DNA of 64,000 bases from Floccularia luteovirens (lineage: Eukaryota; Basidiomycota; Agaricomycetes; Agaricales; Squamanitaceae). The notes under the pieces are model-generated. The model saw only the letters and a list, made by a program, of their open reading frames with translations, was not told the DNA's origin and searched no databases. Within the stretch, counting starts at the first letter, position 1, and every line of letters starts with the position of its first letter. Both the position numbers and the translations under genes were made by a program. Positions 32,613 through 43,446 of this stretch are shown here, one piece after another. Where the stretch lies: the NCBI GenBank assembly GCA_009739215.1, contig VSJF01000005.1, forward strand, positions 1,116,001 to 1,180,000. Reading direction: 5' to 3'.

Positions 32613-35160
32613 ACAAACAGCCCCTCAACCTTTCAGACACTCATGAATGAAGTATTCCATGACCTTATTATGCAGAGTTCAGTATGTGTGTACCTCGATG
32701 ACATTCTTATCTACACCAAAACTCTGGAAGAACATTGAAACATTTTGCGATCTGTTCTCGAGAAACTGCGCAAACACAAACTATACCTCAAACCTGAGAA
32801 ATGTGATTTTGAACAAACACGGATCAAATACCTTAGTCTCATTATCTCTAAAGGCCACATTGAGATGGATCCAGTCAAGGTTGCAGGAGTTGCCCAATGG
32901 CCCAAACCAAACCACAAGAAGGAAGTGCAGTCCTTTCTTGGTTTTGTGAATTTTTATCACAGGTTCATACAGGACTTCTCGACACTTGCTCAATCCCTTT
33001 TTAACCTCACCAAAAAGAACATGCCATGGCAATGGGGGGATGACGAAAACTGTGCTTTCGAGGCCCTCAAAAAGGCTATCACTTCCACACCTATCTTGAT
33101 GTTCCCTGACGACTCCCTTCCTTATTGTATTGAAGCAGATAGTTCAGATTTCACAACAGATGCAGTGCTTTCACAGGTTTCACAGCATGACAACAAGCTA
33201 CATCCCATTGCCTACTTCTCTAAAAGCCTGAGTTCTGTTGAATGAAACTACAAGATTCACGACAAGGAGATGCTTGCCATCATTCATGCACTCAAAGAAT
33301 GGCGACACTTTCTTGAAGGTTCAAAACACAAATTTGAGATCCATATAGATCATAAGAATCTAGAGTATTTCATGTCAGCTAAGAAACTAAACTGCAGGCA
33401 GGCTCAATGGTCCCTCTACCTGGCTCAATTCGACTTTACAATGCACCATCATCCAGGTCGAACCATGGGTAAATCTGATGCATTGTCTCACAGAGCAGAT
33501 CATGGTACTGGCAATGAAGACAATTCGAACCTGATTCTCCTAAAACCCAAGTTCTTTGCAGTACGAGCGCTTTCAGGTCTAGAACTCACTGGAGCTGAGT
33601 GTGATACACTGCAAGACATTCAAAACGCCTTCCACAATGGCAATCAAGAGGATTTGGTGGCCCAGGCTGCTCAAGTACTTGAAAAGTCGGGAGGGTCATC
33701 TGTGTGCTCTGCAGAATGGTCTAAGTCTGATGGCCTGCTCCACTTTTGAGGCAAGATCTATATGCCTTGAGACCCAGAACTTCGATGCCGCATTGTTGAA
33801 CAACATCACGATACACGTATTGCAGGCCATTCTGGACACTGGAAAACTCTCGAACTAGTGTCTCGCAATTATTGGTGGCCACAGATGTCTAGGTATATTG
33901 GGGAATATGTAAAGACTTGCAATCTCTGTCTGTGAACCAAATTGCAGCATCGAAAACCAATTGGAGAGCTTCATCCACTCCCCATACCAGAAGCTTGATG
34001 GGATACAGTTAGTGTTGACTTCATTGTCAAGCTCCCAGATTCTCATGGCTATGATGCAATCATAAATATCATTGACACAGTTTCAAAACATGCATACTTC
34101 ATTCCCACAACCACTACAATCACAGCCCTTGATGCAGCTCGCCTATACCTATATAACATCTGGAAACTGCATAGTCTCCCAAAACGTGTGGTCTTGGATC
34201 GAGGACCACAGTTTATCGCACAGTTCACTCAAGAACTTTATCAACTCTTAGGGATCGAACTTGCAGCCACCACTGCTTACCATCCTCAAGGAGATGGTCA
34301 GACAGAATGAGTCAATCAGGAACTTGAACAGTATCTGAGGCTCTTTGTGAGTGAAAGACAGGATGACTAGGATGACCTACTGCCCCTAGCTGAATTCCAG
34401 TACAATAACCATGTCCATTCTGCAACTCAAGAGACTCCCTTCATGCTCGATACAGGTCGAAACCCTTGCATGGGTTTCGAACCACACTAAACTGCTTCGA
34501 ACATGGAGACAGTTAATGAATTCAAGCAACGAATGAGTGAGTCATTGGAAGAAGCAAAGGCAGCACTCTCCAAGTCAAAGGAAGAGATGGCATGATACTA
34601 TGATCGCAGACGTGAACCAGCTCCAGTCTTCACACCAGGTGACAAGGTATATCTAGATTCAGGTGATATTCGAACCACTCAACCTTCACAAAAACTTGCA
34701 CATCGATACCTCGGTCCATTTACAGTGTTGCGAAGGGTCAGTTCAAATGCATATTGACTTTAATTATCACCATCCCTGAAACGACTCCACCCTGTCTTTA
34801 ATGTGGTAAAACTACTGCTTGCAATACCAGATCCCATACCAGGTCGTCGCACCTCTCAACCCCCTGCACCAGTCCTTGTCAATAATGAAGAGGAGTATAT
34901 TGTGGATCACATTCTTGATAGTTGCATGCAAAACAACCACCTACAATTCCTGGTACAATGGAAGGGCTATGGGTATGAAGAAAATCAATGGGTTCATGCT
35001 GATGATGTTCATGCTCCTGACCTTGTTACAGAATTTTACCACTCAAACCCTGGTGCACCTTGACACATTTAAGCTGCCTTCACCACTATAGACTCTATTG
35101 ATTCAGTGGCTTCGTGGCATTTAGGATGTGTTGGGACACCACTCCTTAGAAGGGGGGTGA
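32613..35160 (+). pseudogene. Ty3/gypsy chromovirus Pol: RT, RNase H, integrase, chromodomain
   Basis: RT begins mid-domain (FQTLMNEVFHDLI, then VCVYLDDILIYTKTLEEH with the YLDD catalytic box). It continues through LGFVNFYHRFIQDFS, RNase H (IEADSSDFTTDAVLSQ, then YKIHDKEMLAIIHALKEW), the linker, integrase with zinc-finger remnants, a core reading HGYDAIINIIDTVSKHAYF with VLDRGPQFIAQFTQEL and YHPQGDGQTE, and a chromodomain EEYIVDHILD then FLVQWKGYGYEENQWVHADD. The frame is kept over long stretches, but Arg positions are replaced by TGA (SSVE*NY, QTE*VNQ, EMA*YY). The 5' half and 5' LTR are missing. Confidence 0.9.
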
Positions 35161-35549
35161 TGTAAGGGGAACCCCAAGTTCAATCTTTCGAACCCTTCGA
35201 AACCACTCAGCAATACCTCGACACCACTTCCTACCCTCAATACAACTTCAACATGCTTACTATCAAGGAGTTATATATTTAGATACAGTTACTGAGGTTG
35301 CCACCCATCTAAGATAGTAACCCTCCTTCAATACCTCTTCTATTTTTATCCACATATATAGCAACACCCCTGGACAGAAATCCTTAGACTTTTCTCTTCA
35401 GATTTCCTGTCCAGATGAGTGGATAGAATATATATACTTTACAATATAATAACTTTGGATTTCCTGTCCAGTTCGATGTGCTTCCTGTTTTGCAGCCTGT
35501 TGTGACACTTCGAAACACACACCGCGCAAACTGCCTAGTTGCCCTTACA
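35161..35549 (+). repeat. 3' LTR of the chromovirus; left breakpoint of the 6.2-kb inversion
   Basis: A 389-bp LTR, TGTAAGGGG...CCCTTACA, preceded by the polypurine tract AGAAGGGGGG. Its right flank is half of an X LTR that belongs with sequence at 42121 (see findings). Confidence 0.9.
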
Positions 35550-35663
35550 GTAACCTATCACAACGCCAGGGAAATCTGACTGGCAACAACCAACCGTTCT
35601 CTAATCCAGACACCCAATGATGAGACCAGTAAAATGACAACGCATAAACCCCTAATAGTAACA
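35550..35663 (-). repeat. Family X LTR (copy 8), 5' part, displaced by inversion
   Basis: Reverse complement of the first 114 bases of X, ending in TAGTAACA. It continues in 42121-42214 and 43265-43446 once the inversion is undone. It is flanked by CCATT (35664-35668), the reverse complement of AATGG found after the other end of the same LTR at 43447-43451. Confidence 0.85.
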
Positions 35664-35995
35664 CCATTCCTTTTATTAACACCTGCATCAATAATTATAC
35701 CATTCCTTTTTCATGTCCTCCTTTGATCACTTAAAAGTAGATTCATTTGTTTTCTCTTTTTACACTATCTCGAAAAGGTATAGCCTATCTGCTCTTTAAA
35801 TATTTAAACATCTTGATATTTTCTGAACACCTCAGTCATTTGACCACGCAAACACTGAGGTGAGAATGTTCTTTACTTTCCTTACAATTTATACTAATAG
35901 TAAAGTAGCTAGTATGTTTACTATTAAGGTAAATAATATTATAGTCATTTGACCACACAAACACTGAGCTAGTGTGTTTACTATTAAGACATATA
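35664..35995 (-). repeat. Element J, part 1
   Basis: Reverse complement of 52681-53005 of the J copy inside an aldo/keto reductase intron, including the twice-repeated TAATAGTAAACA and GTTTGTGTGGTCAAATGACT-type blocks. It ends at CTATTAAG near 35995. Confidence 0.8.
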
Positions 35996-36659
35996 CTTGT
36001 CATAATCTCACACAAATCCTGGTTTTAGTCCAACTTGAGCCATAGTAAGCCATAGCACCTGTAGTAATCCATAGTGATCCATAGTGATCCATACAACCAT
36101 ATCCCAGAGTATCTAGTATATAATTGGGAGATCCCTAGCTTGCCAAGGCAAAGACCTAAACAAATTGTACACAGGCCATCCATTCCTTTCCATGGGAGTG
36201 AAGAGCTTGACAAAGTCCCAACTCTCCCTATGTCTCCAAACAGAGAATATCAATGCTTACCTCCACTATCACCTAGACCAAGGAGTGCAGCTGATGATAT
36301 TGAGTACATGCATTGTCAAAGAACAGGCACACCAGAATGACAGTTTATTCCTAGACAAGAACTGCCATAATGCTCAGAGAGACAAAGGAGAATACCTAGA
36401 TGTATCATAGAAGACAATACTTATGGGGACATAAACCCTCAGGATATACTCCTGAATCAGAATAATATAGCATATTGGCAAGATAATATGGTCCAGCATT
36501 GGGTTACATAGCCATGACAGGTTCCTGTACCTAGTCATGTGCAATCATGCCTATCTGACAATATACACCCTGATATAAGCACTAGGGAAAATGGATCAGA
36601 TGAACCTGATGTTGCTAGACTAGCATAGAAAGGGGGTGTAGAGTTTATGGCATATTTGC
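35996..36659 (+). pseudogene. CCATAG stretch and copia Pol linker fragment
   Basis: 35996-36095 contains CCATAGTGATCCATAG-type units. From about 36096 the copia linker reads YIPEYLVYN-like sequence, NWEIPSLPRQRPKQIVHRPS, then RSAADDIEYMHCQRTG, and after a shift CSERQRRIPRCIIEDN and KGGVEFMAYLL. It matches the minus-strand copia near 28.0-28.5 kb. It ends at the E LTR. Confidence 0.6.
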
Positions 36660-36832
36660 TGTTGAAATAAATAGTAGACTTTAAAAGAGTGGATGGAGTT
36701 TATGCCAAACTGCCTTGAATTAGCATGTATAAATTACTAACAATTTATACTACTTGGTTATGTAAGCAAAAAGCGGAGTGAAACAACTAAACATGATAGA
36801 TAGGGCTTATATTGCCCTTGGTTATTCCAACA
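36660..36832 (-). repeat. LTR, family E, minus strand, with polypurine tract
   Basis: Exact orientation reverse of 22006-22178. On its minus-strand upstream side lies TTGAGGGGAAG (36833-36843), a polypurine tract, so this was the 3' LTR of a minus-strand E element whose body has been lost. Confidence 0.8.
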
Positions 36833-36927
36833 CTTCCCCTCAAGGCTGTATAAGTCCATATAGTAGTATGCTAAAGTATTAGTGAAAGGAATGAGTGTTG
36901 CAATAGCATGATCACATGATGGATTAC
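36833..36927. other. E-element end and a 30-bp A-prime LTR scrap
   Basis: After the polypurine tract comes about 50 bp of E internal sequence. Then TGTTGCAATAGCATGATCAC (about 36897-36927), the start of an A-prime LTR, is cut by the F LTR. Confidence 0.5.
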
Positions 36928-37069
36928 TGTCAGGAACCTGACATCTCCGCACCTCACGAAACACATGGACATGTCACCATGGACTTCATTCAATGGACAT
37001 AAGCGGATGTCAACAGACTTCTTCTATTTTAACCTTTAAGTCATGTTTAACTCATGTTAATTTCCCTTT
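36928..37069 (+). repeat. Family F LTR, first part (split by the full copia)
   Basis: Starts TGTCAGGAACCTGACATC and matches the intact F LTR at 22307. It is interrupted exactly at its TTTTAAATTCC site by the copia at 37075, with TSD TAAAT, and resumes at 41561. Confidence 0.88.
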
Positions 37070-37074
37070 TAAAT

Positions 37075-37235
37075 TGTTGGTGTCACAATCTCATGATTAC
37101 ACAATTGTCACACCATTAGATTACCAATCACGAATTCCATATATAAGTCTCGTCACAGCATACAATGCACCTTAGTTTATTCTCTTGTAAACTAAGGTCT
37201 TACCTTTCCATTAATAGAACTGTCTAATTGCTAGA
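37075..37235 (+). repeat. 5' LTR of the full copia
   Basis: From TGTTGGTGTCACAATCTC to CTAATTGCTAGA, with TATA box-like CATATATAAG at about 37138. The 3' end is GA rather than the usual CA; the boundary is fixed by the TSD here and by the TSD of the solo copy at 13605. Confidence 0.93.
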
Positions 37236-37239
37236 GATT

Positions 37240-40200
37240 ATGGGCCCCGGACTTGAAACGTTGTTGAATTCCACCATTAAAACCAACATACCCAAACTCA
37301 AAGACAATGGGTCGAATTGGATAATGTACAAGGAACGCATCCTGACACTGCTAACGTCACAATGCTTACAACGACACATGGATGGTACCGCTAGAATCCC
37401 CACTCCGCTCGCAACCAATAAAAATGGACAGTTTCTAGCACGCGGAACAGACGAAATAGCAACTGAAGCACAAATTGACAATACTGAGAATGCAATCGAT
37501 CTGTACAATGCCTGACAGACATCAGTTCATGCAACTATATACAGCACCATCAGTCACCAGACGACTTTCCAAATAAAGGAACAATGACCTGTCCATAAAC
37601 TGTGGTCATGTCTAGTTGAGATCAATGAAAGAAAGGGAGGGTTAACATGAGCTGAGACATTCATGAAATTACAAACACTTCGATACACGGATAATGATAA
37701 CATGCGAATGCACATCACCAAAATGCTCAAAATCTGTGAACGACTTGCTGAAATGGGAATGCCTGTAGATGACAAAAACCTCAAGTCATACATTGAACTA
37801 TCCCTAACAACAACTTACAAATCCCTCCTAACCTCTCTAAACATAGCCCATAATTCATCACCCATTGACATCAACACATTCATCCAGTATATCTATAATG
37901 AATACAACAGAAAGTCAGCTCAGAAAAACACAAGCAAAACTGTTGAAACTGCTATGGTTGCAAACACATCAAAAGGAAAGCAAAGAGGAAAAGGCAAACA
38001 AAAGGAGAAAGGAGAGGCTGGGCAGTGTACCAACTGCAACAAAAATGGCCATAACCTTGAAGACTGTTTTGCAAAAGATGGCCCCAAAGAAGCCACTGCA
38101 CCAGAATGGTACAAGAGACTCACAAATTGGAACAAAAACAAAACTGAGAATGACAAGCAAAATGTTGAACCAACCACAAATGCCACATTATCTATACATC
38201 AGTCAGACCAATACGGTTTCGCAGCAGAGGCTCCAGAACCAATTAGCTTACTCACAGTTTCATCTCAATTTGTATCTGAATCCATGTCCACGACCAGTCA
38301 TACCAATCGAGGTATAATCATCAATTGCGGCACAAGTAGTCATTTCTCCCTAAATTGTGAAGCCTTCACAAATTTTCATGAGATAACACCAGAACCGATT
38401 TGAGCAGCAGATGGTAGAACATTTAGCACTCTCAGTAAAGGAAACATAAGAATTTTCCTACCTATGGGAGATGGAAAAGCACCCACCCCTGTCACATTAA
38501 AAAATGTATTCTATTCCCCACACCTAGCCTTCACATTAGTCTCCGCAGCTGTCCTAGATTGAGCTAAATGCTCACTCATCATCAAAGACAGCTCCTGTAT
38601 CATTTGTAGCCTCTCAAATTCAGTCATTGGTGTTGTCCCACTGATACGAGGACTGTACCGAGTTACTGATCCCATCGGCACTGGCATACCCACAAAGCAT
38701 GCAACAGTCTCATCCAAAACTGTCTCGCTGGCACACCTTCACTAGTTAATGGGTCATGTAAACTTTGACACACTAAAAACGATGATTAGAAGCAAAGCGA
38801 TAACAGGAATAGACCTCAACTCAATGAACGTACCATCGTTCTGTGAAGTTTGTGTCAAAGCAAAATCATCATGCAAATCTTTTCCCAAAGCAAGCATTAG
38901 TAATAATGCTAAGACATATGGTGACAAAGTAGTTACAGACGTATGGGGGCCCTCACAGGTCAATTCCATAGATGGTAAATCCTACTTCGTGTGTTTCCAA
39001 GACTATTACTCTCATGAGGAACGAGTCTATTTTCTATCTAAAAAGTCAGAGACTTTTGACACATACAAACATTACAAAGCCTGGGTAAAAGTCCAAAGGA
39101 ACGCAACGATTAAAGTACTAGAATGCGATCATGGAGGAGAATTCACAAGTACTGAATTCACAACTCACCTTGAGAATACAGGCACAATCCACCACCTAAC
39201 CATCCATGATTCTCCAGCATCCAACAGCGCTGCTGAACGAGCAAACCATACCCATCTTGACATGGCCCAAGCCCTGCTAATACAGTTGAACTTACCCAAG
39301 TCCCTGTGGGCAGAAGCCGTCTTGCATTCAATATGGCTTCGTAACCGCACCAAGTCCCAATCCACAACTGGTGACAAAACCCCATTAGAAATAGCAACGG
39401 GGAACAAACCAGACCTCAACTCACTTTGAGAATGGGGATGCACAGTATGGGTAAAAGACCTCACCAGTGGAAAACTCAATAGTTGAACAACATCCTGCCA
39501 CTTTGTAGGGTATGATGTAGAGTCAAAAGAAATCAGGGTATATTGGCCAATAAAATGTTCAATCAGTGTTGAATGGGACATACACTTCAATGACGATGAA
39601 GAAGTCTACTTACCATGTGCAATCCTACCCATCACCTCTATCCCCCCAAAACCAACAACGCCCATCAACCTCGATACCTATTCCACCCACTAGTTCACCA
39701 ACTCCTATCCCTCAACCCCAAACTCTACCCGAATCCCCACCCTGTCGAAGCACCCACATACAAACAAAGCCACCTGGCACATATTGAAGAATGCATGAAG
39801 GCAACAATGTCAACAGTAATGATGTAATCAATACTGATGACGAATATGAATTTGAATTAGGGGGAGATAGTTTTGATTTGAAAGGCCCACATTGGTACCA
39901 AGAAGCTCTTGAAGCTATGGCCACTAGTGAGGACAAACCTACCTTAAACCAAGCCCTCAAAAATACAGACAGTCCCAAATGGATATCCACTATACAAGAG
40001 GAACTTGACCAAATTGAGTGACTCAAAACGTGGAACTTTGTTGACCACTCAAAAGGAGCAAACGTAATCAATGGTTGTTTTGCGTTATGACACAAACGTG
40101 ATGCTGAAGGGAAAATCATTAGATACAAGGCTCATTTCGTAGCCAGGGGGTTCAAGCAGCAATTTGGTGTCAATTACCATGAGACATATGCATCTACAGT

Positions 40201-41398
40201 ATGTCCCACTATACTCAGAACAATCCTAGCTCTCGCAGCATCAACTCCAGCCACTGTAATCCGACAATCTGATGTCAAAAATGCCTACCTTAATGCCCAC
40301 CTTGAGGATGGTGAAAAGATTTACCTTGAAATACCAAGATATTACAACAAATTCTGCTCACTCCCCACAGAACTAAATGGCCGAGATATAGTACTACAAC
40401 TCAACAAACCACTTTACGGCACCAAACAAGGTGCTCACAACTGGTACCAAGAGCTAGTACAAACATTACAGGCCTATGGCTTCTCTGTCTGTCCTTCAGA
40501 CAAAGCCGTCTTCATCTTCAAAAAAGGCAACACCTTTGCCATAATTGCAGCAGCAACTGATGACTTTACCATAGCTGCCGATTCTCACCTAACAATTGAT
40601 CAACTTCTCCTACAACTCAACAAATACTTTGAGACTGTTGACCTTGGTAACATCAGCTGGCTTCTAGGCATGAGCATCATACATGACCCAGTAGCACTTA
40701 CAATCTCACTTGGTCAAGAAGCTTATATTGATCAAATAACCTCACATTTCGGTCTGTCAAATGCTCGTATTGTTGTCACCCTCCTTAAACTAGGAATAGA
40801 CCTAAGTCTTGACTCTCCTGCCATATCGCCAACTGAACTATCTTGGAAAGAGAAAACTCTCTATCAAGAGATCATTGGATCATTAATGTACCTATCAATC
40901 ATGACACAACCAGATATCACATTTTCTATATCTGTTCTCTCCCAATTCCTCAATCGACCACGTTCAATGCATCTCGCAGCAGCAAAATGAGTCATCTGCT
41001 ACCTCAAAGGAACAAAAACACTCTGTCTCGTACTGGGGGGGAGCACCAACATAAATGGGTACACAGACACCAACTATGCATCACATTCACACAGACACTC
41101 GATTTCAGGTTTCGTTTTCTTTGTTGAAAATGGCGCAGTCTCCTGGTCATCCAAGAAACAGCCAATCATTACATTATCTAGTACAGAAGCTGAATACGTT
41201 GCTCTCACACATGCAGCCAAAGATATTATATGGCTTCGGAAACTGCTCAAAGATCTCAACGGAATTTTCTCTTTTCCTGTTGAACCAATAAATCTCTTCT
41301 GCGATAACCAAGACATCTTTATGAAGTCACTTGCAAGGATCAAACATCTCAATTTCCGCCAGCTACTTGGACTATTATGAAATTAGGATTGAAGGGGA
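37240..41398 (+). pseudogene. copia Gag-Pol polyprotein, frame kept but with many TGA stops
   Basis: The ATG at 37240 begins in the primer-binding-site region (MGPGLETLL). In order: Gag (NIPKLKDNGSNWIMYKERIL, LQTLRYTDNDNMRMHITKML), CCHC knuckle (CTNCNKNGHNLEDC, about 38030), protease (NCGTSSHFSLNCEAF), GAG-preintegrase (MGHVNFDTLKTMI), integrase (VVTDVWGPSQVNSIDGKSYF, CDHGGEFTSTEF, SPASNSAAERANHTHLDMAQ), RT (VIRQSDVKNAYLNAHLEDGE, KPLYGTKQGAHNWYQEL, AAATDDFTIA where YVDD is usual) and RNase H (NGYTDTNYASHSHRHSISG, TLSSTEAEYVALTHAAKD). Stops are nearly all TGA, several at clear Arg positions (AAK*VICYLKGT, QIE*LKTW, LNSL*EWGC). The C-terminal end after IKHLN appears shortened by an internal deletion. 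Confidence 0.9.
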
Positions 41399-41399
41399 A

Positions 41400-41560
41400 T
41401 GTTGGCATCACAACCTCATGATTACACAATTGTCACACCATTAGATTACCAATCACAAATTCCATATATAAGTCTCATCACAGCATACAATGCACCTTAG
41501 TTTATTCTCTCATAAACTAAGGTCTTACCTTTCCATTAATAGAACTGTCTAATTGCTAGA
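41400..41560 (+). repeat. 3' LTR of the full copia
   Basis: From TGTTGGCATCACAACCTC to CTAATTGCTAGA. Changes relative to the 5' LTR include TG/CA and CG/CA pairs, the signature of CpG decay. Confidence 0.93.
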
Positions 41561-41565
41561 TAAAT

Positions 41566-41731
41566 TCCCTTTATTCTATTATTGTTATCTCCCTCATGTT
41601 CTATCCTCCATGTGGAGATAACAAACTCTTACTGTATTTAAGCTACATATATTGTAATTATTCTGTAGCTTAAATATCAAATAAGGCTTGTACTTACTCT
41701 GTTCTCCGTCTATCTTGTCCATCTCTCTTCC
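41566..41731 (+). repeat. Family F LTR, second part, cut by the inversion breakpoint
   Basis: Continues F from TCCCTTTATTCTATTATTG to CATCTCTCTTCC, then meets the chromovirus LTR. With the inversion undone, this F LTR is the right flank of the chromovirus. Confidence 0.82.
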
Positions 41732-42120
41732 TGTAAGGGCAACTGGGCAGTTCGCATGGTGCATGTTTCGAAGTGTTGCAACAGGCTGCAAAACAGGAAG
41801 CACGTCGAACTGGACAGGAAATCCAAAGTTATTATATTATAAAGTATACATATTCTATCCACTCACCTGGACAGGAAATCCGAAGAGAAAAGTCTAAGGA
41901 TTTCTGTCCAGGGGTGTTGCTATATATGTGGATAAAAATAGAAGAGGTATTGAAGGAGGGTTACTATCTTAGATGGGTGGCAACCTCAGTAACTGTATCT
42001 AAATATATAACTCCTTGATAGTAAGCATGTTGAAGTTGTATTGAGGGTAGGAAGTGGTGTCGAGGTATTGCTGAGTGGTTTCGAAGGGTTTGAAAGGTTG
42101 AACTTGGGGTTCCCCTTACA
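41732..42120 (-). repeat. Chromovirus LTR, minus strand; right breakpoint of the inversion
   Basis: Reverse complement of the 35161 LTR (TGTAAGGGCAAC...CCCCTTACA). The immediate flanks, CTTCC and GTTAT, do not match as a TSD, but GTTAT matches the reverse complement of GTAAC at 35550-35554 with one transition. Confidence 0.9.
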
Positions 42121-42214
42121 GTTATGCTATCACACAGGTTACAAACCACCTGTTGGGGTCTCTCTGAGGTCAGTTACAGAGAAGGGGACAGCCAGGTGTT
42201 TCAGGCTGTATGGT
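42121..42214 (+). repeat. Family X LTR (copy 8), second part
   Basis: Runs GTTATGCTATCACACAGG to TTCAGGCTGTATGGTG, the direct continuation of the piece at 35550-35663. Confidence 0.82.
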
Positions 42215-43264
42215 GTGGGAAACCCCTACTACCTCGGAACGGATATGGTAAGCCCGAGACATAGTCTAAGCCTAATATGCATCAGAGAACTTCCCCAACC
42301 AATCACAACACGAAGCGCAACATTCAGTAATTCTTATGCAATCAACTACCCAAATTTCATATTGCGAAGCCCCAGATGCCACAAATGCCCCGCTCAGGAC
42401 ATGCGCCCCCATTCTTAATTCCCGCAGCACACTCTTCCAGACACCACATAGCTTAATGAGGACCACGTGGCCCGCTGATGCCATCAACTATCAACTTTAG
42501 CTCACAAGCCCCTCGGCTGCCGTGTTTCCTAAAATTAGCTGGTAAAATCCCCGTATCAGTGCCATCACTTATCTGATCATCAGTCTTAATTGGGATTATC
42601 GTGCAGATTTGCCTTTCGGACCAAGAAAACAGCACTCCTGCTAATATTAGTACACAGGATCACGACTACCTTGGTTATGTGTGATGTGAGTGCACAGCAA
42701 CGCTCAGCCTTGCTATGTTTCTGCAAGGCAGACCAGATGGCCCTCCAGCATTGTTTAGCCTTTCTTTCTCTTTTGTGAGTTTCACAATTCTATAACCAGT
42801 ATAGCACATGTTCCTGGTGATGCCCCTTGCGATTTTTTTTACCATTACCATTCATTAAATTTAGTACATTTCTCCAATTACTTAGTACTCTTTCCGCAAC
42901 ACCCATAGATATAAAAGATTGTAACTTAGATAGTGAAAGGAACAAGTTTCTATGATCTCAATCAGTTAGCATCTAAAATCTAAAAACCACTCTCAACCTA
43001 CATATCCCTCATGCACCAAGTGCACCTGCACTCCGCAAGATAATGCGCTCACACACATCTAACTGTGCTTCTCTAATGCGGACTTCGTCTGCATTCTTCC
43101 ACACCTGCGCGCTACCACCGTGCACTCTGTCATTTAATCCATAAGTCTACTCCTTAAATACAACCACCTAAGTTCTCAACAAGGAACTTTCTTCAGAATT
43201 AGCAGATGGACGCGCTGCTCCCCATTAGGCTTCTGAGCCTGCTCGCACTTACCTTTCCTTCAAC
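42215..43264 (+). repeat. Unclassified 1.05-kb block inside the X LTR (element K)
   Basis: Starts TGGGAAACCCCTACTACC and ends CTTACCTTTCCTTCAAC, replacing about 300 bp of the X LTR. A TATA-like stretch (ATAGATATAAAAG, about 42906) and the resemblance of its last 50 bp to DNA just upstream of the gypsy Gag near 11.72 kb suggest a gypsy LTR. It has no second full copy here and no TSD, and I see no gene in it. Confidence 0.4.
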
Positions 43265-43446
43265 GGAGTCATACAGAAGTATCTACAAGTCATTTAGAAG
43301 CTTATACAAGTCACTATGAGTTAATAGAAGTAAAGCACAAGTCATATACAAAATGTGTATGAGAAAGTAATAAACGAGGCGGGAACATGTTGCACATGCA
43401 TTCTAAAGTCCAGGGAGATAGCGCATATCCGGATAAGGTCATAACA
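43265..43446 (+). repeat. Family X LTR (copy 8), 3' end
   Basis: From GAGTCATACAGAAGTATC to GGATAAGGTCATAACA, followed by AATGG (43447-43451), the partner of CCATT at 35664-35668. Confidence 0.85.

Larger units (their letters stand above)
37075..41560 (+). mobile_element. Near-complete Ty1/copia retrotransposon with paired LTRs and TSD
   Basis: The element is 4486 bp with 161-bp LTRs at 37075-37235 and 41400-41560 and a perfect TSD, TAAAT (37070-37074 and 41561-41565). A primer-binding-site-like GATTATGGGCCCCGG follows the 5' LTR and the purine run TTGAAGGGGAA precedes the 3' LTR. By eye the two LTRs differ at about seven positions, all transitions, so the element is not brand new. It is the only element in the window with both LTRs and a nearly full coding region. 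Confidence 0.95.

Noticed and set aside
42121..43446. Solo LTR with K as a simple target insertion
   Set aside because: About 300 bp of X are missing at the junction and no TSD surrounds K, so a plain integration does not explain it.
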